Source: Peribacillus alkalitolerans
GTDB lineage: Bacteria > Bacillota > Bacilli > Bacillales > DSM-1321
Assembly (NCBI RefSeq): GCF_010882125.1
Contig: NZ_JAAGVZ010000009.1
Span: 52,674-116,673, forward strand
Direction: 5' to 3'
DNA: 64,000 nt
Part shown: one piece after another, positions 57,780 through 64,000 of the stretch
Numbering within the stretch: the stretch's first letter is position 1
How the letters are laid out: every line of letters starts with the position of its first letter
The notes under the pieces: model-generated
The model's database searches: none
What the model saw: only the letters and a program-made list of their open reading frames with translations
What the model was told of the DNA's origin: nothing
Position numbers and translations under genes: made by a program

Positions 57780-58496
57780 ATGAGGAATGGATTTGACTCA
57801 TCTAGATACAATACTCGCTCTGATATGAAAACTAAAAAGAGGAAAATCAACAGGATATACAATATATTGCTAGGCATTGTCATCGTATTAATTTTTATTG
57901 TTGGAGGATCCATTTTCCTTGGTGGTTCAAACGAAGAGGCATCTACAGCTGACGATAAAAAGAAAGCGGAGTCTGAAACTGAAGAGAAAAGTACTAAACA
58001 AGAAACTGCTACTACTACTGTAGAGGAAGAAGAAACAGAATCAACAGAATCAGAAACAGATTCAGATTCCGAAACTGAAGAGACCGCTACAGAAACAGAA
58101 GAAGTGGCTGAAGAAGAAACCGACTTATCAACAACCGATCCAAATGCAAAAGTAGAGGTTGAGGGTAGTGGAGATAACGTTCGAACCGCCTACACAAATG
58201 ATAGTTGGAAGCCAGTGGGGACCGCCCAAACAGGAGAACATAGTGCTGATTTCACCAAAGATGGAACTGATTGGACCGAAATGGAAAAGGCAATTATGTA
58301 TGGTGCTGGCCAGACCGAGGGGAGCTATACACTTTGGTGGCTTCAAAAAGGAGAAAATCCTACAAGCCAAGCAATCGGAACTATCTCTCCAAAAGATAAT
58401 AGTGTTACGTATAGAGTGTATATCGATTGGATAGACGGTCAAGGCTGGAAGCCAACGAAAGTTGAAGAATTAATCGTTAACGACAAAAAGAAATGA
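57780..58496 (+). CDS. yrrS: YrrS family membrane-anchored protein (DUF1510)
   Basis: 238 residues. Cytoplasmic basic N-terminus (RYNTRSDMKTKKRKINR), one transmembrane helix (IYNILLGIVIVLIFIVGGSIFLGG near residues 27-50), a very acidic Glu/Thr/Ser-rich linker (about 52-122), and a C-terminal DUF1510 domain (SWKPVGTAQTGEHSADFTKDGTDWTEMEKAI to KVEELIVND). ATG 57780 follows AAAGGGGG. Forms the conserved pbpI-yrrS pair. Probably acts outside the membrane beside PbpI (inference). The acidic linker is of low complexity. Confidence 0.92.
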   Translation: MRNGFDSSRYNTRSDMKTKKRKINRIYNILLGIVIVLIFIVGGSIFLGGSNEEASTADDKKKAESETEEKSTKQETATTTVEEEETESTESETDSDSETEETATETEEVAEEETDLSTTDPNAKVEVEGSGDNVRTAYTNDSWKPVGTAQTGEHSADFTKDGTDWTEMEKAIMYGAGQTEGSYTLWWLQKGENPTSQAIGTISPKDNSVTYRVYIDWIDGQGWKPTKVEELIVNDKKK

Positions 58497-58502
58497 TAGT
58501 TT

Positions 58503-58546
58503 AGAGGTGGTCTCCCGCATAATTTGGGATGTCCACCTCTTTTTTA
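58503..58546 (+). terminator. Intrinsic terminator after yrrS
   Basis: AGAGGTGG (58503-58510) pairs with CCACCTCT (58533-58540), inner CCC/GGG pairs, then TTTTTT. Confidence 0.9.
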
Positions 58547-58589
58547 GTCTCTTTTAAGAAATCATAAATTGGCAGCAGATAAGTAAGTA

Positions 58590-58660
58590 GCCAATTTTAG
58601 GAATAAAGTATAAGTGCAACTAGGCAATCGCCAGCGATAAGGCTTTGCGCTAGCCAAGTT
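58590..58660. repeat. Dispersed 31-bp repeat copy joined to an imperfect inverted repeat
   Basis: GCCAATTTTAGGAATAAAG and TATAAGTGCAAC (58590-58620) match copies at 4392 and 60616. It continues into AACTAGGCAATCGC (58618-58631), which is 11 of 14 complementary to GCGCTAGCCAAGTT (58648-58661). The pair frames a short loop. Confidence 0.7.
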
Positions 58661-58668
58661 TTCAAAGA

Positions 58669-58784
58669 TACTTTCGAAATCTTAAAAATACTTTCGATAT
58701 CTCAAAAATACAATCGAAAACCCAAAATTACATTCGAAAACGCACAAAATACTTTCAAAAATCACGAAATACCGATTTTTCGAC
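58669..58784. repeat. 20-bp tandem repeat array with TTCGAA cores
   Basis: Six degenerate units start at 58669, 58689, 58709, 58729, 58750 and 58770 (spacings 20, 20, 20, 21, 20). Each opens TAC, most continue TTTCGAAA or a one-base variant, and all end in A-rich sequence. No coding frame fits. Spacing is about two helical turns. Confidence 0.8.
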
Positions 58785-58804
58785 AAACTTGCATTATATC
58801 ACCA

Positions 58805-59008
58805 TTATTTAGCACGGAAATGTACGACCGCACTATAAAATCGTCTACCTTCCTCACTGACAAACATTTGGTGGGATACAGAGTTTACACGCAGCATTAT
58901 AGCTTTGTTAATTTCAATTTGATTAGCAATCTTTTTTTCCAGTTCTTGTATACTTTCAGCTTCAAAAAATTCTACTTTGTCTTCCATCAAATCAAAATGA
59001 ATATTCAA
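58805..59008 (-). CDS. yrzA: DUF2536 family protein, YrzA-like
   Basis: 67-residue cytoplasmic protein of the DUF2536 family. TTG 59008 is chosen because AAGGAGG lies 8 bases upstream on the minus strand. Longer frames lack a site. The sequence NIHFDLMEDKVEFFEAESIQELEKKIANQIEINKAIMLRVNSVSHQ is characteristic, with a predicted helix over residues 18-36. It lies between yrrS and yrrT on the opposite strand, as B. subtilis yrzA. Function unknown. Confidence 0.85.
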   Translation of the reverse strand: MNIHFDLMEDKVEFFEAESIQELEKKIANQIEINKAIMLRVNSVSHQMFVSEEGRRFYSAVVHFRAK

Positions 59009-59126
59009 GATCCATGCCTCCTTATACCGAATATGATATACCAAACAATATATTACCAAATGGGCTCAGTTTTTAATACTTGAAGATTAAGCACATCATG
59101 TGTTAAATTTAGAACAGTTTTAATTT

Positions 59127-59153
59127 TAATTCATACTATATCCATAGGAATTA
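59127..59153 (+). promoter_or_regulatory. CymR-like 27-bp operator upstream of yrrT
   Basis: TAATTC (59127-59132) and GGAATTA (59147-59153) form the ends of an inverted repeat of exactly 27 bp with an AT-rich centre (ATACTATATCCATA). The size, ends and position before yrrT-mtnN-mccAB match the known CymR target in B. subtilis. cymR itself is at 35593. Confidence 0.75.
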
Positions 59154-59177
59154 TATAAATTAAAGGGGAATCGTATT

Positions 59178-59816
59178 ATGGGTAGAGAATTTCTCGATGT
59201 TTTTGAAAACTGGGCAGATTCATATGATGAGACTGTAATTGGACACGATGAAGAGTATAAAGAGGTTTTCCGTCATTATGAGCAAATTCTGAAGACTGTT
59301 GCGGATAAATCAATTGGTCATGTGCTTGAATTTGGTGTAGGTACCGGGAACTTAACTCAGAAATTACTTGAAAAAGGCCACAAGGTTACAGGAATTGAGC
59401 CTTCCGAGCCAATGAAGAAAATAGCAGAAGAGAAATTAGCAGGGAATGTAATTCTAAAAGATGGGGACTTTCTAGAATTTTCAGTTGATGGAAAGGTTGA
59501 TAGCATAGTCAGTACGTATGCATTTCATCACTTAACGGATGAAGAAAAGGAAAAAGCAGTCCGTGGTTATGGAAACCTACTTGCAACTGGTGGTAAAATA
59601 GTCTTTGCGGATACGATGTACGAAACAAAGGAATCGTATAATCAAGCAATCAAAAATGCTGAAGAAAAAGGCTTTTTGAATCTTGCTAATGACTTGCAGA
59701 CTGAGTATTACACTACTATCCCTTTTCTGAATGAAATTTTGGATGCAGCAGGCTTTGAAGTGAAATTTTCTCGTTGCAATGATTTTGTCTGGATTCTAGA
59801 AGCAACCAAACTATAA
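59178..59816 (+). CDS. yrrT: Class I SAM-dependent methyltransferase YrrT
   Basis: 212 residues (B. subtilis YrrT 213). SAM site [31 protein letters not shown] near residue 50, with [22 protein letters not shown] near 107. Start [28 protein letters not shown] is typical. Methyl acceptor unknown. Genetic context (SAH recycling and cysteine synthesis) suggests it supplies SAH to MtnN. ATG 59178 follows AAAGGGG. First gene of the CymR-controlled group. Confidence 0.92.
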   Translation: MGREFLDVFENWADSYDETVIGHDEEYKEVFRHYEQILKTVADKSIGHVLEFGVGTGNLTQKLLEKGHKVTGIEPSEPMKKIAEEKLAGNVILKDGDFLEFSVDGKVDSIVSTYAFHHLTDEEKEKAVRGYGNLLATGGKIVFADTMYETKESYNQAIKNAEEKGFLNLANDLQTEYYTTIPFLNEILDAAGFEVKFSRCNDFVWILEATKL

Positions 59817-59835
59817 TACGAGAAGAGGTTGTACC

Positions 59836-60534
59836 ATGAAAGTTGCCATCATTGGAGCAATGGAAGAAGAAGTGACTATACTTAGAGGACAATTAGAAAA
59901 TCTGCAACAAGAGACTGTTGCTGGTTGTGAATATAATTCAGGTACATTAAATGGTGTAGATGTAATTTTATTGAAATCTGGAATTGGTAAAGTGAATGCA
60001 GCTATGAGCACTGCCATTCTATTAGACAAATTCCAACCAGACTTTATTATTAATACTGGATCTGCAGGAGGATTTTCTCCTGATTTAAATGTGGGAGATA
60101 TTGTCGTTTCCACTGAAGTTCGACATCATGATGTTGATGTAACTGCATTTGGTTATGAGTATGGACAAGTGCCTCAATTACCAGCTGCATTCCAAGCAGA
60201 TGCAAAATTGGTTGAAGTTACTTTGAAAGCAGCAGAGTCCATTCATGAAGTAGCAGTGGCCAAAGGACTAATTGCTACTGGTGACTCATTCATGAATGAT
60301 CCAGTACGTGTAGAATTCGTGCGTGGAAAATTCCACGATCTGCAGGCGGTTGAAATGGAAGCAGCGGCAATTGCCCAGGTAGCTCACCAATTCAACGTGC
60401 CATTTGTAGTCATTCGAGCACTTTCCGATATAGCTGGTAAAGAATCAAACGTAAGCTTTGAAAACTTCCTAGAAAAAGCAGCTCATCATTCTTCACAATT
60501 AGTCGTGAAAATGGTAGAGCAATTAAAAAACTGA
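59836..60534 (+). CDS. mtnN: 5'-methylthioadenosine/S-adenosylhomocysteine nucleosidase
   Basis: Cleaves MTA and SAH to adenine and thioribose products. 232 residues. [19 protein letters not shown] start, [19 protein letters not shown] near residue 50, [22 protein letters not shown] near 173 and the catalytic aspartate in [12 protein letters not shown] near 197. ATG 59836 follows GAAGAGG. Feeds S-ribosylhomocysteine to homocysteine recycling, matched by mccA/mccB downstream. Confidence 0.96.
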   Translation: MKVAIIGAMEEEVTILRGQLENLQQETVAGCEYNSGTLNGVDVILLKSGIGKVNAAMSTAILLDKFQPDFIINTGSAGGFSPDLNVGDIVVSTEVRHHDVDVTAFGYEYGQVPQLPAAFQADAKLVEVTLKAAESIHEVAVAKGLIATGDSFMNDPVRVEFVRGKFHDLQAVEMEAAAIAQVAHQFNVPFVVIRALSDIAGKESNVSFENFLEKAAHHSSQLVVKMVEQLKN

Positions 60535-60544
60535 TTAAGCTTTA

Positions 60545-60577
60545 GAGGATTGCGGTCAATGATTGACAGTAATCCTC
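60545..60577 (+). terminator. Hairpin after mtnN without T-run
   Basis: GAGGATT and AATCCTC close a stem with an inner GTCAAT/ATTGAC pair. The lack of a T-run suggests partial read-through into mccA or mRNA end protection. Confidence 0.5.
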
Positions 60578-60615
60578 CTATTTGTACTTCGTAGAGAAGT
60601 AAGTCAATGAAGTGG

Positions 60616-60649
60616 CCAATTTTTTAGGAATAAAAATATTAGTGCAACA
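60616..60649. repeat. Third copy of the dispersed AGGAATAAA...TAGTGCAAC repeat
   Basis: GGCCAATTTTTTAGGAATAA then AAATATTAGTGCAAC, with 3 extra bases relative to the copies at 4392 and 58590. It lies in the enlarged gap between mtnN and mccA. Confidence 0.7.
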
Positions 60650-60703
60650 TTCAACTATTTGCATATACAAAACTAGGGGTTTCAGACGATAGGAGTTTTG
60701 AAA

Positions 60704-61627
60704 ATGAATGTCTACAAAAGCATACATGATTTAATAGGCAATACCCCTTTGCTTCAAATATCTCATTTTTCACTACCAGAAGGTGTCAATATATATGCAA
60801 AACTAGAATTTTTTAATCCAGGTGGTAGCGTAAAAGATCGTTTAGGCAAAGAATTACTAGAAGCCGCTCTAAAGAGTGGAGAGCTAAAGCCGGGAGGAAC
60901 GATCATCGAGCCGACAGCAGGGAATACGGGGATTGGCGTGGCATTAGCTGCCATTAACACAGGCATACAAGTCATATTCTGTGTCCCAGAGAAATTCAGT
61001 CAGGAAAAACAAGAACTGATGAGGGCATTAGGGGCTAAGGTTGTCAATACTCCGACTGCAGAAGGTATGAAGGGTGCCATTGCAAAAGCGAAGGAAATGC
61101 TTGATGAAATTCCAAATTCATATTGTCCACAGCAATTCGGAAATCCATCTAACCCAGAAACGTATTATAAGACGATGGGTCCTGAAATTTGGCAACAGCT
61201 TGACGGGAATGTAGATGTATTTGTTGCTGGTGCTGGAACTGGCGGAACATTTATGGGAACAGCTTGTTATTTAAAAGAGAAGAATCCAAACGTTAAAACG
61301 GTTATCGTTGAGCCAGAGGGCTCCATTCTAAACGGGGGCGAATCAGGTCCCCATAAAACCGAAGGCATTGGAATGGAATTTTTACCAGGTTATATGGATT
61401 CCGAATACTTTAACAGCATTCATACAGTGCTTGATGTAGATGCATTCCATTATGTGAAAGAGCTTGCGGCAAAAGAAGGGTTACTAGTAGGCAGTTCATC
61501 TGGAGCAGCATTCTACGCAGCATTGAAGGAAGCTGAAAAAGCAAAGCCAGGAACCAATATTGTAGTGGTATTCCCGGATTCTAGTGAAAGATATTTGAGT
61601 AAGAAAATATATCAAGGAGGCATTTAG
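60704..61627 (+). CDS. mccA: Cystathionine beta-synthase MccA (CysK-like fold)
   Basis: PLP enzyme of reverse transsulfuration, joining homocysteine to (O-acetyl)serine. ATG 60704 is preferred over TTG 60698, with AGGAG 8 bases upstream. 307 residues, the B. subtilis MccA length. PLP lysine in NPGGSVKDRLG near residue 43, EPTAGNTGIGVALAA near 72, GAGTGGTFMGTACYL near 178 and VGSSSGAA near 265. Assigned MccA rather than CysK because of operon context with mccB, mtnN and yrrT. Confidence 0.93.
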   Translation: MNVYKSIHDLIGNTPLLQISHFSLPEGVNIYAKLEFFNPGGSVKDRLGKELLEAALKSGELKPGGTIIEPTAGNTGIGVALAAINTGIQVIFCVPEKFSQEKQELMRALGAKVVNTPTAEGMKGAIAKAKEMLDEIPNSYCPQQFGNPSNPETYYKTMGPEIWQQLDGNVDVFVAGAGTGGTFMGTACYLKEKNPNVKTVIVEPEGSILNGGESGPHKTEGIGMEFLPGYMDSEYFNSIHTVLDVDAFHYVKELAAKEGLLVGSSSGAAFYAALKEAEKAKPGTNIVVVFPDSSERYLSKKIYQGGI

Positions 61628-61628
61628 G

Positions 61629-62762
61629 ATGAAAAAGAAAACGATGCTTATTCATGGTGGCATAGTTGGTGATCCACATACAGGAGCAGTTTCCACCCCT
61701 ATTTATCAAGTGAGCACATATAAACAAGAAGGTATTGGAAACTTTAAAGGATTTGAATATAGTCGTACAGGAAATCCTACAAGACATGCATTGGAAGAAC
61801 TGATTAAAGACCTTGAAGGTGGAAAAAGAGGATTTGCCTTTGGTTCAGGTATGGCCGCTATTACAGCTGTTGTCATGCTTTTTGACCAGGGGGATCATAT
61901 TATTTTCACTGATGATGTATATGGTGGAACTTACCGCGTCATTTCAAAAGTCATGAACCGATTTGGTATTGAGGCAACATTTGTCGATACAAGTGATGTC
62001 GCTAATATTGAAAAGGAAATTCGACCAAATACAAAAGCCGTGTTCTTAGAAACACCGACAAACCCATTGCTGAAGATAACAGATATTGAAGCTGTTGCTC
62101 AGTTTACAAAAGAAAAGTCATTGAAATTGATAGTAGATAATACATTCAGCACGCCATATTGGCAAAATCCAATCTCATTAGGAGCCGATATCGTACTTCA
62201 TAGTGCAACGAAATATCTTGGTGGTCATAGTGATGTTGTCGCTGGCCTTGTAGTGGTGAATGATGATCAACTTGGTCAAGATATGCACTTCGTACAGAAT
62301 TCTACAGGTGGGGTATTAGGTCCGCAGGATTCATGGCTTCTAATTCGTGGAATCAAGACCTTGGGAGTCCGGATGGAAGAGATTGAAGAGAACACTAGAC
62401 AAATTGTTGAATTCTTAAGCTCTAATCCTTCTGTAAGTAAAATTTTCTACCCTGGTCTAAAAGAACATCCAAATCATGGAGTAGCTGCAAAGCAAGCAAA
62501 TGGATTTGGGGGGATGGTTTCCTTCGATGTCGGAAGTGCGGAAAGAGCAGATGAAGTATTATCTAAATTAAAATACTTCACACTGGCTGAAAGCCTTGGA
62601 GCTGTAGAAAGCCTTGTATCCGTACCCGCTCGTATGACTCATGCTTCTATCCCAGCTGAGCGACGTGCTGAGTTAGGAATCACGGATGGTTTGATTCGTA
62701 TTTCGGTAGGATTAGAAGATGCTGAAGATTTAATTGAAGATTTAGCTCAAGCATTAAAATAA
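61629..62762 (+). CDS. mccB: Cystathionine gamma-lyase / homocysteine gamma-lyase MccB
   Basis: Cys/Met metabolism PLP enzyme that releases cysteine from cystathionine. 377 residues. YSRTGNPTRHALEELIKDLEGG near residue 46, FGSGMAAITAVVMLF, DDVYGGTYRVISKV near 97, PLP lysine in HSATKYLGGHSDVVAG near 196, and SLGAVESLVSVPARMTHASIP near 325. ATG 61629 is one base after the mccA stop, so the two are tightly coupled. Ends the core transsulfuration pair, with a terminator after it. Confidence 0.95.
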   Translation: MKKKTMLIHGGIVGDPHTGAVSTPIYQVSTYKQEGIGNFKGFEYSRTGNPTRHALEELIKDLEGGKRGFAFGSGMAAITAVVMLFDQGDHIIFTDDVYGGTYRVISKVMNRFGIEATFVDTSDVANIEKEIRPNTKAVFLETPTNPLLKITDIEAVAQFTKEKSLKLIVDNTFSTPYWQNPISLGADIVLHSATKYLGGHSDVVAGLVVVNDDQLGQDMHFVQNSTGGVLGPQDSWLLIRGIKTLGVRMEEIEENTRQIVEFLSSNPSVSKIFYPGLKEHPNHGVAAKQANGFGGMVSFDVGSAERADEVLSKLKYFTLAESLGAVESLVSVPARMTHASIPAERRAELGITDGLIRISVGLEDAEDLIEDLAQALK

Positions 62763-62770
62763 ATAACAAA

Positions 62771-62806
62771 CTAAAGGAAATGGGGGAAGATCCTATTTCC
62801 TTTTTT
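62771..62806 (+). terminator. Intrinsic terminator after mccB
   Basis: AAAGGAAAT and ATTTCCTTT pair around an inner GG-ATC region, followed by TTTT. Confidence 0.85.
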
Positions 62807-62854
62807 TATTTAGTTTTTTTATAATGGTTGTCGCCTATAGTGTAATTTTACTGT

Positions 62855-62898
62855 GTTGATTGAAGCGGAAAGCAAGTGCCTGGAGAGGAAATTAACGG
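62855..62898. repeat. Dispersed GGAAAGCAAGTGCCTGGAG repeat
   Basis: TTGATTGAAGCGGAAAGCAA then GTGCCTGGAGAGGAAATT. It matches the inverted copy at 41748-41805 and the shorter one at 63391. The rest of 62807-63085 shows no gene. A promoter for yrhC is not obvious. Confidence 0.7.
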
Positions 62899-63085
62899 AC
62901 AATCTTTATTGCCTAAAACCAAAAGTCTAATGTATAGAGCCATTACAAAAAAAATTAATCTTATGCCACTCTCAGATATTTTGTACTTCACTTTTCTTAT
63001 TCCCAACAGTTTCATAATGCTCTCTTTTCTACTTCGTGATAGAGTAATAGAGTAGATTTTTTATGAAAGTGTAGGTGGGATAAAT

Positions 63086-63316
63086 ATGGAAAAACAGAAT
63101 AAAGTATGCCAAAACAAGATGGTCGATAATAAAAGATTCGCTATTACTCTTTTAGCTGTTGGGGTTTTCTTTTATTTGGGAGCAGTTATCCCATCCGAAG
63201 GCAAGAGTGAATTTGACACATATGTCATGTTTGGTTCATCAGTTGGTTTCCTAGGCGGATCTATTTTCTATTTCTTTAGATCAAAGGCTTTTAAAAATAA
63301 ATTAAATAATAAATGA
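63086..63316 (+). CDS. yrhC: YrhC-like small membrane protein
   Basis: 76 residues, the B. subtilis YrhC length. Polar N-terminus (MEKQNKVCQNKMVDNKRF), two transmembrane segments (AITLLAVGVFFYLGAVI and YVMFGSSVGFLGGSIFYFF) and a basic tail. ATG 63086 follows AGGTGGG. Located after mccB as in B. subtilis, but here separated by a terminator and about 320 bp with a repeat. Function unknown. Confidence 0.82.
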   Translation: MEKQNKVCQNKMVDNKRFAITLLAVGVFFYLGAVIPSEGKSEFDTYVMFGSSVGFLGGSIFYFFRSKAFKNKLNNK

Positions 63317-63320
63317 TACT

Positions 63321-63348
63321 ACCCAATGGACAACCATTGGGTTTTTTT
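63321..63348 (+). terminator. Intrinsic terminator after yrhC
   Basis: ACCCAATGG, loop ACAA, CCATTGGGT, then TTTTTT. Confidence 0.93.
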
Positions 63349-63390
63349 ATTTTTTAGCTATGTTAAATCGCATTATTGAATTGTTACATG

Positions 63391-63432
63391 TTGATTGGTG
63401 CGGAAAGCGAGTGCCTCTCGCTGCAATCAACA
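63391..63432. repeat. Third copy of the GGAAAGCGAGTGCCT repeat
   Basis: TTGATTGGTGCGGAAAGCGA then GTGCCTCTCGCTGCAATCAA. Its ends TTGATTG and CAATCAA are complementary, so it can fold as one hairpin. Between 63433 and 63563 nothing else was recognised. Confidence 0.7.
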
Positions 63433-63563
63433 GACTAGTTTAACAGAGCCTATTGTTTAAAAAACAGCTTTAATCCTTGAATGTTAGATACATAATTATC
63501 TTTTTGTAAAAATATTGACGAAAAAACTTTTGAAAAATAGGCAATTAAATGGTTTACTTTTAA

Positions 63564-63593
63564 TTGAGTTTTGGATATACTTACCAGTGTAAT
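63564..63593 (+). promoter_or_regulatory. Possible promoter of the small-peptide locus
   Basis: TTGAGT (63564-63569), 18-bp spacer, TGTAAT (63588-63593), 30 bp before a 28-codon frame with a perfect ribosome site. Confidence 0.45.
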
Positions 63594-63622
63594 GATAAAT
63601 TGTAAAAAGGAGGTCGGATGAC

Positions 63623-63709
63623 ATGACTAAAGTTTATTTTGAAATTGTTGTAGATGCCCAAACTGAATATCAATTTTCACACATTCGACCAAACCGGTGC
63701 AATTTGTAA
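63623..63709 (+). CDS. Very small predicted peptide (28 residues) upstream of yrzI
   Basis: ATG 63623 follows AAAAGGAGGT (63604-63613), a near-perfect anti-16S match. The frame MTKVYFEIVVDAQTEYQFSH, continuing IRPNRCNL, ends at TAA 63709. It is followed by two intrinsic terminators. No known family is recognised. The strong ribosome site argues for translation. It could be a decayed YrzI-type gene, a leader peptide or an independent small protein. Confidence 0.5.
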   Translation: MTKVYFEIVVDAQTEYQFSHIRPNRCNL

Positions 63710-63744
63710 AGTCTTACTTATCCATGCTATTATCATGACTTTAT

Positions 63745-63780
63745 GGCCGTAGGAAGAAATGTGTTTCCTGCGGCCTTTTT
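63745..63780 (+). terminator. First of two tandem terminators in the small-peptide locus
   Basis: GGCCG-T-AGGAA (63745-63755) pairs with TTCCT-G-CGGCC (63765-63775), followed by TTTTT. Confidence 0.88.
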
Positions 63781-63787
63781 ATGTCTT

Positions 63788-63822
63788 AAGACCGTCAGGG
63801 GTTTTCTTCCTGCGGTCTTTTT
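63788..63822 (+). terminator. Second tandem terminator, similar in sequence to the first
   Basis: AAGACCG (63788-63794) pairs with CGGTCTT (63813-63819), inner AGG/CCT, then TTT. The 3' part (TTCCTGCGGTCTTTTT) nearly repeats the first terminator, suggesting a local duplication. Confidence 0.8.
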
Positions 63823-63875
63823 GTGTCCAAAAATCATGAAATAGCTCACAGAAAACATTTAGGAGGTGATTTTAT

Positions 63876-64000
63876 ATGACACTGAACCTTTTATTTTTCA
63901 CCATAACCATAAAAGCCAGCAAGACTTCGTTAGAAGAGGCAATCCATCAAGAAAACATTAAAAAGATCCATGAAAACAATTTCAATAAAGCCCTAGAATT
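63876..64000 (+). CDS. yrzI: YrzI family small protein (cut by window edge)
   Basis: ATG 63876 follows AGGAGGTGAT (63861-63870), a full anti-16S match. The 41 visible residues, MTLNLLFFTITIKASKTSLE then EAIHQENIKKIHENNFNKAL, show the YrzI pattern: a short hydrophobic N-terminus (MTLNLLFFTITI) and a charged helical tail. Position downstream of yrhC agrees with B. subtilis yrzI. The stop lies beyond the window. Function unknown. Confidence 0.75.
   Translation, partial: MTLNLLFFTITIKASKTSLEEAIHQENIKKIHENNFNKALE

Noticed and set aside
58669..58784. CRISPR array
   Set aside because: Units are 20 bp head to tail without unique spacers, and no cas gene is present.

Overview
The window is a contiguous piece of chromosome from a low-GC, endospore-forming Bacillota, most likely family Bacillaceae. 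Three things point there. First, spore genes are present (safA, coxA, bofC, spoVB). Second, gene order follows the Bacillus subtilis block running from nifS-nadBCA to yrrT-mtnN-mccAB-yrhC-yrzI almost gene for gene. Third, the window has Bacillus-type T-box leaders, a 6S RNA between aspS and tcdA, and strong AAGGAGG-type ribosome binding sites. The species cannot be named from sequence alone. The dispersed intergenic repeats resemble those of environmental Bacillaceae rather than B. subtilis itself.

Layout. 1-4351: NAD biosynthesis (nifS divergent from nadBCA, with a NadR-like operator between them). 4696-9423: spore coat and sporulation genes (safA with two long peptide-repeat arrays, a CotS/YsxE-like kinase-fold protein, coxA, bofC). 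9535-19757: ruvAB, queA-tgt-yajC, small membrane proteins, spoVB, comN, secDF. 20165-28488: recJ-apt-relA-dtd, an acetyltransferase and the wall amidase yrvJ. 28783-38319: T-box-hisS-aspS, 6S RNA, tcdA, rarA, cymR-iscS-mnmA. 38451-45664: yrrB, recD2, a two-gene insertion flanked by copies of the recD2 3' end, yrrD, a zinc-ribbon protein, yrrI. 45686-55137: T-box-alaS-ireB-ruvX-yrzB, mltG, trmR-trhP1-trhP2-udk. 55201-58496: a structured leader, greA, pbpI-yrrS. 58547-64000: a 20-nt tandem repeat array, yrzA, the CymR-controlled yrrT-mtnN-mccA-mccB-yrhC group, and a small-peptide locus ending in a truncated yrzI.

How the genes fit together. A large share serves tRNA and translation quality: hisS, aspS, alaS, dtd, queA/tgt (queuosine), iscS/mnmA (2-thiouridine), tcdA (cyclic t6A) and trmR/trhP1/trhP2 (5-methoxyuridine). 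A second theme is sulfur: CymR, encoded at 35593, has a predicted 27-bp operator at 59127 in front of the reverse transsulfuration genes. A third theme is recombination and repair (ruvAB, recJ, rarA, recD2, ruvX). Most genes are ordinary core genome.

The unusual material lies between genes. It includes two decayed copies of the recD2 3' end bracketing PH-domain and SH3b cargo genes. There is a 100-nt three-way-junction RNA candidate upstream of greA with a competing downstream pairing, and a long hairpin that buries the coxA ribosome binding site. Other oddities are a terminator that shares bases with the pbpI ribosome binding site, a 20-nt TTCGAA-containing array, several dispersed palindromic repeats (one nested in another), and twin small-peptide genes with twin terminators at the right edge. 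No tRNA, rRNA, CRISPR array, transposase, integrase or phage gene was seen.
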